Source: Halocafeteria seosinensis
Lineage: Eukaryota > Sar > Bigyra > Bicosoecida
DNA: 10,269 bases
NCBI GenBank assembly: GCA_001687465.1
Contig: LVLI01000844.1
Span: forward strand, 1 to 10,269
Direction: 5' to 3'
Shown here: piece after piece, positions 1-6,676 of the stretch
Layout: each line of letters starts with the position of its first letter
Numbering within the stretch: position 1 is the stretch's first letter
The notes under the pieces: model-generated
Database searches by the model: none
What the model was told of the DNA's origin: nothing
Seen by the model: the letters and a program-made list of their open reading frames with translations, nothing else
Program-made: the position numbers and the translations under genes

Positions 1-2
1 AT

Positions 3-662
3 TGTCTACAAAGTGTTCTTGACCAGAGAGAAGTCACAGTGAATGGTTATTCGCGAGGGAAATTGACACTTAACCCGGCTTCCGACTCGAAAAAGAAAAT
101 CAGAGAGCGGCTAGACGTCATGGATTTGGCTCATCATGCCCAGAATGTCGACGTTGAGGTGGACAAATAGATGTAGGATCGAATGTTGCCGTGGACGGAA
201 GCAGACCTTCCCAGAATACTTCGTTGACGTTGTCCGACAGAAAGTGCTCGTGCTCCGCGAAAATGGCATGCAAGTACTATTCTCCTCGTTCCTTAAAGTG
301 TGCGCCAAGATTGCTTCCTCCAGCCACTGGACAAGTCCGTTTTGTCCCCGTTTAGAAAGCTACTGAAAAATCTTCTGTCGCTCATTCCATGTCGTCATGC
401 CGTGACATGCTCTGGAAATTCCCTGCCGGACAGAAAGCCGCGTACCTGAAGCAGTGTATGTGTAGAAGAACATAATTCAGCTTCTGACTTACGAATGGAT
501 TCCAACATCGCTTAAAGGCTTGTCTTCTCCAACATTGCTTAAAGATTTGTCTACTAAAGTTGTTCGCAAAGGTTGGAATCAGGTGTGCTCCAATTGGAAT
601 GCACCACTCTGAGACGGACTTGGGTTCTTCCTTCTGGAGAGCCATTTGCTAAAGACAGAGCA
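3..662 (+). pseudogene. Decayed coding region upstream of the SAP-chromo relic
   Basis: The frame shared with the SAP-chromo relic downstream is open from base 3 to a TAG at 168-170, so the window may begin inside a coding sequence. It then carries many stops, including TAA at 540 and 555. Short stretches between stops look protein-like, for example a Lys/Arg-rich run followed by Leu-Asp-Val-Met-Asp around 90-125. Another frame is open at 136-366, and a third reads Val-Val-Arg-Lys-Gly-Trp-Asn-Gln near 560-585. No catalytic motif such as a DDE triad or reverse-transcriptase YxDD was found. The simplest reading is the degraded body of the element whose C-terminus lies at 663-1202. The family is not identified, and the stretch could be plain intergenic DNA. 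Confidence 0.3.
502..555. repeat. 27-bp imperfect tandem duplication
   Basis: Two adjacent 27-bp units (502-528 and 529-555) share the core CCAACAT-GCTTAAAG--TTGTCT and match at 23 of 27 positions. The divergence suggests an old local duplication. The unit length is a multiple of three, so it would not shift a reading frame, but the second unit repeats a TAA in the frame of the downstream relic. Confidence 0.7.
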
Positions 663-1202
663 ATGAACGAACTTCCATGAGACTGCCAAATCGAAAACAT
701 GCTACATATTGATAGTTTCTGGTACAACGATATCCCATACTTGGTGTATCTGTGTCGTCAGAGAAGGCTTTCGGTTCCTGGCAGGAAGAGCCAACTCATT
801 GAAAGACTGGAGGCAGAGGTCGAGGACCATGAAGAATTCGCTGTACCTGTGGCTACAGAATGTGGATAACATACATATGCATCCGGCGAGGAAGTAGATG
901 GACTCATCAGTTGCGATAATGGAGAGAACGGAGGGCCCAACGTGGAGGAAGACTGCGACGACGACGAAGTTGAAGAGGAGGCTCCTGGAAACACGGAGGA
1001 ATTATTCGAGATTGAGCCATTCGTGAAATACATATAGGACGACGATGAAATGGACGTCGAATGGAAAGGGTATTCAAGTCGAAACAACACCATCAAACCT
1101 TGCTCAATGCTTCAAATAGGCTGCGGAAGTCAGCAGTTCGAATTGCTGCGCCGTGAAGTTCTGGACCTGGACGAAGAGCCCCCTCGAAAAAGGCGTAAAT
1201 GA
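663..1202 (+). pseudogene. SAP-chromodomain protein relic (probable mobile-element origin)
   Basis: One frame, read from an ATG at 663 to the TGA at 1200-1202, is interrupted by TGA 678, TAA 867 and TAG 1035 yet keeps recognisable domains. About 729-818 resembles a SAP motif: Tyr-Leu-Cys-Arg-Gln-x-Gly-x-Ser-Val-x-Gly-Arg-Lys-x-x-Leu-Ile-Glu-Arg-Leu. SAP motifs bind A/T-rich or scaffold DNA. A very acidic linker follows (about 942-998). About 999-1118 resembles a chromodomain: Phe-Glu-Ile-Glu-Pro, then Val-Glu-Trp-Lys-Gly-Tyr-Ser, then Asn-Thr-Ile-Lys-Pro, matching the family's 'V-KWKGY...NTWEP' core with the second Trp replaced by Ile. The end is Pro-Pro-Arg-Lys-Arg-Arg-Lys, like a nuclear localisation signal. 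Chromodomains bind methylated histone tails and occur at the C-terminus of some transposon and retrotransposon proteins. With three stops this is most likely a dead copy. A host gene with unusual introns is less likely. Confidence 0.6.
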
Positions 1203-1368
1203 AGCTATCGAGGCAAAACTTTTGCTTCTCTGTTTCTCTTTAGTCCAAAACATACTGATATGCTATATATATTCATCCCATTTGGGCTAGATCAGTACAA
1301 TAATAGAAATGTTACTTTTATTTTTGATCAATTGTTTCCAAACTTCAACAAAAAAAGGGTGTTACTTT

Positions 1369-1374
1369 AATAAA
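1369..1374 (+). terminator. Possible polyadenylation hexamer AATAAA
   Basis: A canonical AATAAA lies 167 bp after the TGA of the SAP-chromo relic, in AT-rich DNA. It could have been the poly(A) signal of that gene when intact. A hexamer in AT-rich sequence is common by chance, so the call is weak. Confidence 0.2.
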
Positions 1375-1564
1375 TGAACGACTGTATTCCCTGGGACTTT
1401 GCCTGTTGACAATCATTGATGAGGGATTTATGTAACTGGTAAACGTGCAAAGTGAGTTTTACGCACACGTAAACAATGGTGCAGTACGTCGGCGTTGCAA
1501 TACTGTCGAATTCGAAGTAACTAAGAGCAGGAAGGTGTCTGTTCTGCACGATCCTCGCCCATAG

Positions 1565-1626
1565 CAGCTGCTGGGAAACCTACCCATGGTTGGTACAGCT
1601 GCTGGGAAACCTACCCATGGTTGGTA
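1565..1626. repeat. Perfect 31-bp tandem duplication
   Basis: Two identical 31-bp units (1565-1595 and 1596-1626) stand head to tail, each beginning CAGCTGCTGGGAAACC and containing CCATGG. Identity is complete, so the duplication is recent or kept by selection or conversion. A 31-bp unit would shift any reading frame, consistent with non-coding DNA. Replication slippage is the plain explanation. Confidence 0.9.
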
Positions 1627-1922
1627 CGTCATCCTATCTCCGACAGCCAATGAACACCAACATTCTAGCATTACTGCATATTCTGCAGGTCGTGTGCCTC
1701 TGGATTTATCAGCTTCGAACTTCCAATATACGGAAGAGCTGCATGCTGCTGATGGCGCTGCGACTCACCACTCGTGATGTGTTTGCATGCCACTGCAGCC
1801 TTTGCTGTAACTGTTTCCAAGTAAGGTGTGACTTAGGATTCAGGACTCACATAGAAAACGAAGCAGTTTAACAAGATGACATCAACTCGTTTTTTCGGAG
1901 GCCAACACGGAGGTGGGCGAGT

Positions 1923-2327
1923 TTGTGTTTGTGTACCTCTCAATCAAGCACACTGGTAGGGTTAGACGCAATCTACAACAGTGGCGGATACACATTCAGC
2001 GCTGGTGTAGCACTAGAGCGACAGTATGGAATAACCATCCAACAGTATTTCCGGGGCTACGCGTTCGCAAGCGGTGACCTGTCAATGCTATATCACACGA
2101 TGATCACAGTTCTTGAGCTGCCTCAGAGTCGCTTACTTTCATGTTATCTAACGCAACTATTCGCTGTTCCTTGTGATCAAATACGGGCTACAGACACTCC
2201 CCAGTGCCACATACCACAGTTGTGGGGATTCTTGATTCTTGTGTGTGGGGGAAGCAACAATCAAAACTTGGAGTTATTTTTCCTTGAAGTTGGTCATCTC
2301 TTTGCTATGTATTCATCACGTGCATAA
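1923..2327 (+). CDS. Open reading frame of 134 codons, status uncertain
   Basis: The frame opens at GTG/TTG-type codons rather than a convincing ATG and runs to a TAA at 2325-2327. The predicted peptide has a Gly/Tyr-rich part near its start (Asn-Ser-Gly-Gly-Tyr-Thr-Phe-Ser-Ala-Gly) and a hydrophobic middle, but no family motif is recognised. An ATG at about 1875 opens a different short frame, so a start there would need an intron. Absence of stops over about 400 bp is mild evidence of coding, and a chance open frame or an exon of an unrecognised gene are both possible. No function is proposed. Confidence 0.2.
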   Translation: MCLCTSQSSTLVGLDAIYNSGGYTFSAGVALERQYGITIQQYFRGYAFASGDLSMLYHTMITVLELPQSRLLSCYLTQLFAVPCDQIRATDTPQCHIPQLWGFLILVCGGSNNQNLELFFLEVGHLFAMYSSRA

Positions 2328-2422
2328 TTGGCATGTAAAAGTGTTTATTCGGTGTCGATGCAGTTTTCCCATAAGGCGCTGCAATTGAGAACGTGTGGAA
2401 GGACAGTAGTGATAGAGATATA

Positions 2423-2982
2423 ATGGAGCAAATGTTGAGTCAGCAAGCTGGTGGAGACCAGCAGGAGAAGCTTATGAGGCTTGCTGCGCAGCATGTAAGT
2501 TGTCCATCACTTCGTAGCATGAGTTAGTACCTTCATTCTGCCGTTGATAGTGTTATAATGGTGTTTTTCCCGTATGACGGTGCGTATGTCCCTCGTCAGC
2601 TGTCGGCCCGGAACAGGTCCCTGGGTCACTCACCCTGGTACCTTTTGTAGTTTCTCAAGGGGCTCTTTTGGGGGAAGAAGAAGTAAAGTATACAGATGGA
2701 TGAATTTTGTATGCGGTCTTGCTCGATGAGTCCGTCAGTTCTCACTTGCTTTGAGTATGGTTTTGTGTGCAGAATGGTGGTCTTGGAGCCTCTGAGCAAG
2801 CTGAGGCCCGAACAGTTCCGCTTTCGGAAGTGCTACAGGAATCGAAACGGAAAACAGTTGCAATTCTGTCAAATGCTGCATTTTATGGGGCTATTCCTGC
2901 AGCTTTATATGTTGGCACGTGTGCCAATCGCTTGGATTGGAAAGATTTGATAACTGGATTACGGTTACCGCTTTGGTCATGA
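2423..2982 (+). CDS. TOM7-like mitochondrial outer-membrane translocase subunit (two exons)
   Basis: Exon 1 (2423-2494) starts at ATG and encodes 24 residues beginning Met-Glu-Gln-Met-Leu-Ser. Exon 2 (2773-2982) encodes 69 residues and ends at TGA. The join is phase 0 and gives a 93-residue protein. The N-terminal half is polar and probably cytosolic. The C-terminal half has a single hydrophobic segment of about 20 residues with the sequence Gly-Ala-Ile-Pro-Ala-Ala-Leu-Tyr-Val-Gly and ends Leu-Pro-Leu-Trp-Ser. This resembles the TOM7 family hallmark, G-[FA]-I-P-x-x-[IL]-Y-x-G in the membrane segment, and the Leu-Leu-Trp-Gly end of animal TOM7. TOM7 is a small tail-anchored subunit that modulates assembly of the TOM import complex. 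The usual length is about 55-75 residues, so this one has a longer N-terminus. The family call rests on a short motif, and another small tail-anchored protein is possible. Confidence 0.55.
2495..2772 (+). other. Spliceosomal intron of the TOM7-like gene
   Basis: The 278-bp intron begins GTAAGT, the strongest donor consensus, and ends in a T/G-rich tract with TGTGTGCAG directly before exon 2. It interrupts the frame between codons (phase 0). Read through, the exon 1 frame meets a stop soon after the donor, so splicing is needed for the predicted protein. Intron coordinates are inferred from consensus and frame, without transcript evidence. Confidence 0.65.
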
Positions 2983-3291
2983 GCAGCACCAAACACAGCA
3001 AATCGATGGCTATCAATTAACACGACGCTGAAGGAACTATAGGGCTGAGGTGTCTCAGAACACAACATTTGTGACGAAGAGAAGGGTCGCCAATAAGTAC
3101 CATGCAACTCGCAGGGAAAGCTTCCCTAACAGCGTCTGTAACTAAAAAAGGAACGCTGCTCCGGTCACTGTGAGGTGGTGACCACATTATGCCCAGAGAC
3201 ATTGTAGCTAGGAAAGGCCAACATACATCAGAAAGACTAAATACATTAGGCTTTGTGAATATTTTTCTACTGTAGGTCAGGCGCTACAAGG
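2983..3291. other. Convergent intergenic spacer
   Basis: This 309-bp stretch separates the 3' ends of the TOM7-like gene (+) and the 814-residue gene (-), so it must hold both 3' untranslated regions and poly(A) sites. No AATAAA was found on the + strand, and no repeat or RNA gene was recognised. The open frames on the minus strand here look like chance. Confidence 0.5.
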
Positions 3292-5736
3292 CTATGGTGA
3301 TTCGAACAAATAATCCTCCTCTTCTACACCGAGAAGAAGCTGTGACAACGCTTGATTGGCGCGTTCCGTAGCATTTCCGGCAGGTGTGTCGCTACGGGAC
3401 CTCCGCTGACCGCCTTCTTGAGAGGAATGTTGACCATTCCTTACAGATGATTGCGTGGTAGCGGGTTTCCCGTATCGAAGGAAAAAGGCGTTCTTGGTTC
3501 GAGCGCGACTGGGTACTCCCGATGTGGGAGCACCGAAAAGCGAAGCTGCCTCGCTACCACGTCTTCTGTGCGCATTGCCACTACCTCCGCCATCATTGAC
3601 AGAACCAGCAGTGACGCTGCCCTTGTAGGCTGACAGAGTTGAGCTTCCTCGAGAATGCATATTAGAGCCATCATCCTCCCCGTCATCTTCATCACCACTG
3701 CTGAAAATTACCATCGTTTCTCCGTGTACTAGTTTATTTTCTCCCTTTGCCGTGATTTGGCACTGCACCCCTCTCTGGAGAGGATGTCGCATTGCCGTGT
3801 TCTCAGAACTGCGTTTTCTCTGCCAAGCATTTTCAAAGGGCTCTTCTCCGGAACGATTATGAGGGTACCGATAAGACTGTATCTGTCCACTGCAGTAATT
3901 GTCGTCTTCCGCTGTATCACTGCTTTCAGCTTCGTCCTCCGTAGGTTCGGCAGACAGTTTGTTAGTTTCACTTTGACGATGTTGGTATCCGTGGGTTTTC
4001 CTTTGGCACTGTTGAAGCTCGTAGGCAGGCTCCTCCTCTTCCTCCAGAAGCTCCCCGAGAATGTTATCCGTTGATTCCAGATCATTGGGGCGTGTGCGTT
4101 TACTTCGATCGTCCCATCTACCATTTTCATCATCTTCATTCACATCCACGTCAAAATGCTGCAATGATATTGCAAGTTTCCTGCGTTGTTTGGAACGCAT
4201 CCATTCGCTAAGTTCTTCCCGAATCTGGTCGTCTCCTCTTGCTCCCGCCTCGCCACTTTGTTGCTCCCGCGTTTCTGTTGATTTAGGCGTTGTGTCACTG
4301 ATTGTACTGAAAGCCTCGAAGGCTCCCCTAATATACGATGTCATTATCTGCATGGAAGAAGGACGCTTCACCTCGAACGACGTTTCCTGTTTGGGTGCTA
4401 CTGTGGACCCTGCATCTTTGTCAAGCGTTTTGCTGCTGCTGTTGCTATCCGCTTTCGAATGGCTTGCAGCTCGATTCGCTGACCCTGCGGTTGAGTGTGT
4501 GCCACATGATAGATATGGTGAGTTGCCGTGGCTCTTTGATGACGTGCTTTGCTTTGCTTTGGCAGAAAGCAGCTTTCGAACTCTTTGTTGTGCTATTTGG
4601 GCGATTTTCCTCTCCCGGGAAGAGCGCTTCTCAAATCCTCCAGGAACCATGTCATCTCGGCGTATAGGTACTAGCATATCTTGTTTTGGTGTGCTTGTGT
4701 CAGTTTCGCGAAGATTGTACCCGACAATTTCGTCGTTGTCACTGTTGGGGTTTCCCTCGTTTCCGTCGGCTTCGTTGTCGACAGTTGATTTGTCGGTTGC
4801 GTCGTTAGCCGTGTAGCCGTGCCCCTTCATACGTTCCGCGGTCACAAGCTTTTGTCTCCTAGACCGTCGTTTTCGGTGGGTCGTTGTCCCAATTTCATCA
4901 CTGCTTGAGTTATGCTTTCCTCGTTTTCCCTTCCCAAGACGACTGTGAGTTCTTGGATTCCGCGGTCGGTTTCCAGGGTACTTTGAACGGCGTAATCTGC
5001 GACGGCGCCGTGAAGTCTGAGATCCACCTTCGTCTTCGCTCGCAGCCACTTTTCTATGCCCGTTAAGCTTTTCTGATTTTGGGGGGACTTCGTGTTCAGG
5101 TTCATTCTTCGCATCGTTTGATGTATGGGGACCATTCTGCACAGGTGGTTGCTTCGTATCAACTTCACCCCCTCCATTTTGACCTTGTGTATTTGTCGCC
5201 CGTGCTCTCCGCTGCGGTAACTGCGCACTTGACGAAGAAGGCGCCGACGACGGCGACGAAGGCGATTGATTCTCGGTACCTCCTCCTTCAGCATCCTCCT
5301 CCTCCTCCTTATCATTGTTAGTCCCATTTCCAGTTCCCGAGTTCAGGTTGAAATTCCAAAATTCTTCTAATGTGGTTGGTAGTTCCCCTCCGCGTTCAGG
5401 TGATTCCGCCTCATCATCATCGTCTCCGTAAGACACCAATTCTTGGCCATTACGTATTATATGACGCTTATGGCGTGAACCAGGGCGTATCGGAGACATT
5501 CCGGGAGATTGGAGTTTTCCTCCCGAACTCTCATAATATCGCGTGTGTCCTTTCTGCTCAGCTCCCTGATGGCTAACGCCACCTCCTGGGGAGGCAATGT
5601 TGCCTGTTGAGCTCGAAATGGAGCGAATATCCTCCTGTATCATCCATTGGCGCTCCTGCACCGCCACGGCATGGTTGGCAAGCTCTAGCTGCTTCCGTAG
5701 ACGTCGTATCAGATCCGCGTTTTCTTCACCAGACAT
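3292..5736 (-). CDS. Large disordered, highly charged protein of unknown function, probably nuclear
   Basis: A single uninterrupted frame of 814 codons starts at ATG 5736-5734 and ends at TAG. The frame stays open a little upstream only through a GTG, so this ATG is preferred. Residues about 2-39 are Leu/Glu/Arg/Gln-rich and likely form a short coiled coil. Most of the rest is Ser, Gly, Asp, Glu and Arg-rich and predicted by eye to be disordered. Acidic runs lie near 104-109 and 144-148. Strong basic clusters near 243-252 (five Arg then Leu-Arg-Arg) and 287-296 (Arg-Lys-Arg-Arg-Ser-Arg-Arg) look like nuclear localisation signals. Residues 675-690 read Met-Val-Ile-Phe-Ser-Ser followed by Asp/Glu, like a SUMO-interaction motif. 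Two LxxLL motifs occur at about 560-564 and 797-801. No catalytic or folded domain is recognised. A role as a chromatin or transcription scaffold is inference from composition only. Confidence 0.75.
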   Translation of the reverse strand: MSGEENADLIRRLRKQLELANHAVAVQERQWMIQEDIRSISSSTGNIASPGGGVSHQGAEQKGHTRYYESSGGKLQSPGMSPIRPGSRHKRHIIRNGQELVSYGDDDDEAESPERGGELPTTLEEFWNFNLNSGTGNGTNNDKEEEEDAEGGGTENQSPSSPSSAPSSSSAQLPQRRARATNTQGQNGGGEVDTKQPPVQNGPHTSNDAKNEPEHEVPPKSEKLNGHRKVAASEDEGGSQTSRRRRRLRRSKYPGNRPRNPRTHSRLGKGKRGKHNSSSDEIGTTTHRKRRSRRQKLVTAERMKGHGYTANDATDKSTVDNEADGNEGNPNSDNDEIVGYNLRETDTSTPKQDMLVPIRRDDMVPGGFEKRSSRERKIAQIAQQRVRKLLSAKAKQSTSSKSHGNSPYLSCGTHSTAGSANRAASHSKADSNSSSKTLDKDAGSTVAPKQETSFEVKRPSSMQIMTSYIRGAFEAFSTISDTTPKSTETREQQSGEAGARGDDQIREELSEWMRSKQRRKLAISLQHFDVDVNEDDENGRWDDRSKRTRPNDLESTDNILGELLEEEEEPAYELQQCQRKTHGYQHRQSETNKLSAEPTEDEAESSDTAEDDNYCSGQIQSYRYPHNRSGEEPFENAWQRKRSSENTAMRHPLQRGVQCQITAKGENKLVHGETMVIFSSGDEDDGEDDGSNMHSRGSSTLSAYKGSVTAGSVNDGGGSGNAHRRRGSEAASLFGAPTSGVPSRARTKNAFFLRYGKPATTQSSVRNGQHSSQEGGQRRSRSDTPAGNATERANQALSQLLLGVEEEDYLFESP

Positions 5737-6193
5737 CTTAATCACTGCTCTAAATAATGAGCATCATGGATATCTCATTGCCATCCGTAAAAGCATCGAA
5801 AAGGGCCCTTAAAATCCGTGGACTGTACTTCAACTTGCCAGTACCTCACGTGAAAAGGTGGAAAAATGAAAATGAATCTGTACAACAATATTATCGAACT
5901 ACCTGAAAGTTTTAAACTGGAAAAATAATATAAAATAAAACGAAATGTGGATTCATCTAATTAGTCAATTTGAATTGAATTGACTTGCCAAGAGCACTTC
6001 ACACCAAAACGTTAAGTGCGGAGTGAAATACGTACTGTAATTCCAGTGATTGTCAAACCTACACAAGTAAACGATAATTTCATTGTGAGAAGGCAGGCAA
6101 CTTTTGTACTCAGGTACTAGTCTGGAACAATATTCATGCAACTACGAAGGAAATACTGAATACACAATGACCAATGTCAGTCACCCCTGCTGA

Positions 6194-6538
6194 AACGAAA
6201 TCCGACTATGTAGTGACCAGAAATACAATCCCTCATCTAGTTGGGCCGGTAATACCGCCTATAGCAGAACATTGGCTCAGAAGTGCTTATTTGGCAATAA
6301 AAACCTTAGAGACCTTAGAGCACTCGTATCTCTCCGTGAAAGTGGTGACGAGGAAGTCATTCCCACCTTGGTTGAAGAAGGTCTACTACCATACGTCAAC
6401 ATATACATTGTTTATTCACGTGAACAAACGGAGTACTACAGACAGTCCTCTCCTAATTGCAGACGTGCTTTGAGTAGGAGTCAAGTTGCAAGTTCAGTCT
6501 TCGCCGACTCTGCGGGACGCGTGCTGAGCTCGCCATGA
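6194..6538 (+). pseudogene. Possible ARM-repeat-like coding fragment
   Basis: One frame is open for about 115 codons, from just after a TGA at 6191-6193 to a TGA at 6536-6538, without a convincing ATG start. Around 6299-6395 it reads like one armadillo-type repeat: Leu-Arg-Ala-Leu-Val-Ser-Leu, then Gly-Asp-Glu-Glu-Val-Ile, then Glu-Glu-Gly-Leu-Leu-Pro-Tyr-Val. This is similar in pattern to repeats of importin-alpha and its relatives, although the spacing is not exact. Only one repeat is seen. It could be a gene fragment or a chance open frame in the flank of a minus-strand gene. Confidence 0.25.
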
Positions 6539-6614
6539 AGCACTGATCCTCTCCAGATGATACAAAACAAGAAGAAAATCTGCTCTATGGAGACACAGTC
6601 AGTCTCGGTGTTAG

Positions 6615-6649
6615 GCACGTAATCTTAGGTAATCATGGTAGGTAATCTC
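6615..6649. repeat. Cluster of three GTAATC hexamers
   Basis: Three copies of GTAATC occur within about 35 bp, spaced roughly 12-13 bp, immediately downstream of the stop codon of the membrane-protein gene. In its transcript they read GATTAC. They may be a 3' untranslated element or a slippage product. Confidence 0.4.
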
Positions 6650-6676
6650 ACTATGCTGCTCTGCTAGCTCTTACTC

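Larger units (their letters stand above)
1203..2422. other. Long interval with no supported gene
   Basis: Apart from the items listed separately (an AATAAA hexamer, a 31-bp tandem duplication and an open frame of 134 codons), nothing recognisable was found on either strand. The first 170 bases are AT-rich with T and A runs. The last 100 bases would carry the promoter and 5' leader of the TOM7-like gene, but no clear TATA box was seen. Confidence 0.6.
5737..6676. other. Intergenic region between the two minus-strand genes
   Basis: The 940-bp gap holds the 5' flank of the 814-residue gene on its left and the 3' flank of the membrane-protein gene on its right. About 5880-5960 is strongly AT-rich with AATAATATAAAATAAAA, which may lie in the promoter of the 814-residue gene, though no specific TATA box can be assigned. 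A possible ARM-like fragment and a small GTAATC cluster are listed separately. Confidence 0.5.

Noticed and set aside
758-1096. Minus-strand Ser/Thr-rich open frame of 112 codons
   Set aside because: It is the complement of the acidic linker of the SAP-chromo relic, whose GAC/GAA/GAG codons read as Ser-rich sequence on the other strand. The chromodomain match favours the + strand.
1565-1626. CRISPR-like direct repeats
   Set aside because: Only two units are present, directly adjacent without a spacer, in DNA with eukaryotic introns.
2883-3202. Two short minus-strand open frames over the end of the TOM7-like gene
   Set aside because: They have no motif, overlap exon 2 and the convergent spacer, and lack a plausible start context.
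4061-4816. Plus-strand open frame of 251 codons
   Set aside because: It lies wholly inside the 814-residue minus-strand gene. Its Ser/Leu/Val-rich composition is what antisense of Asp/Glu/Lys/Arg codons gives, and it has no domain.
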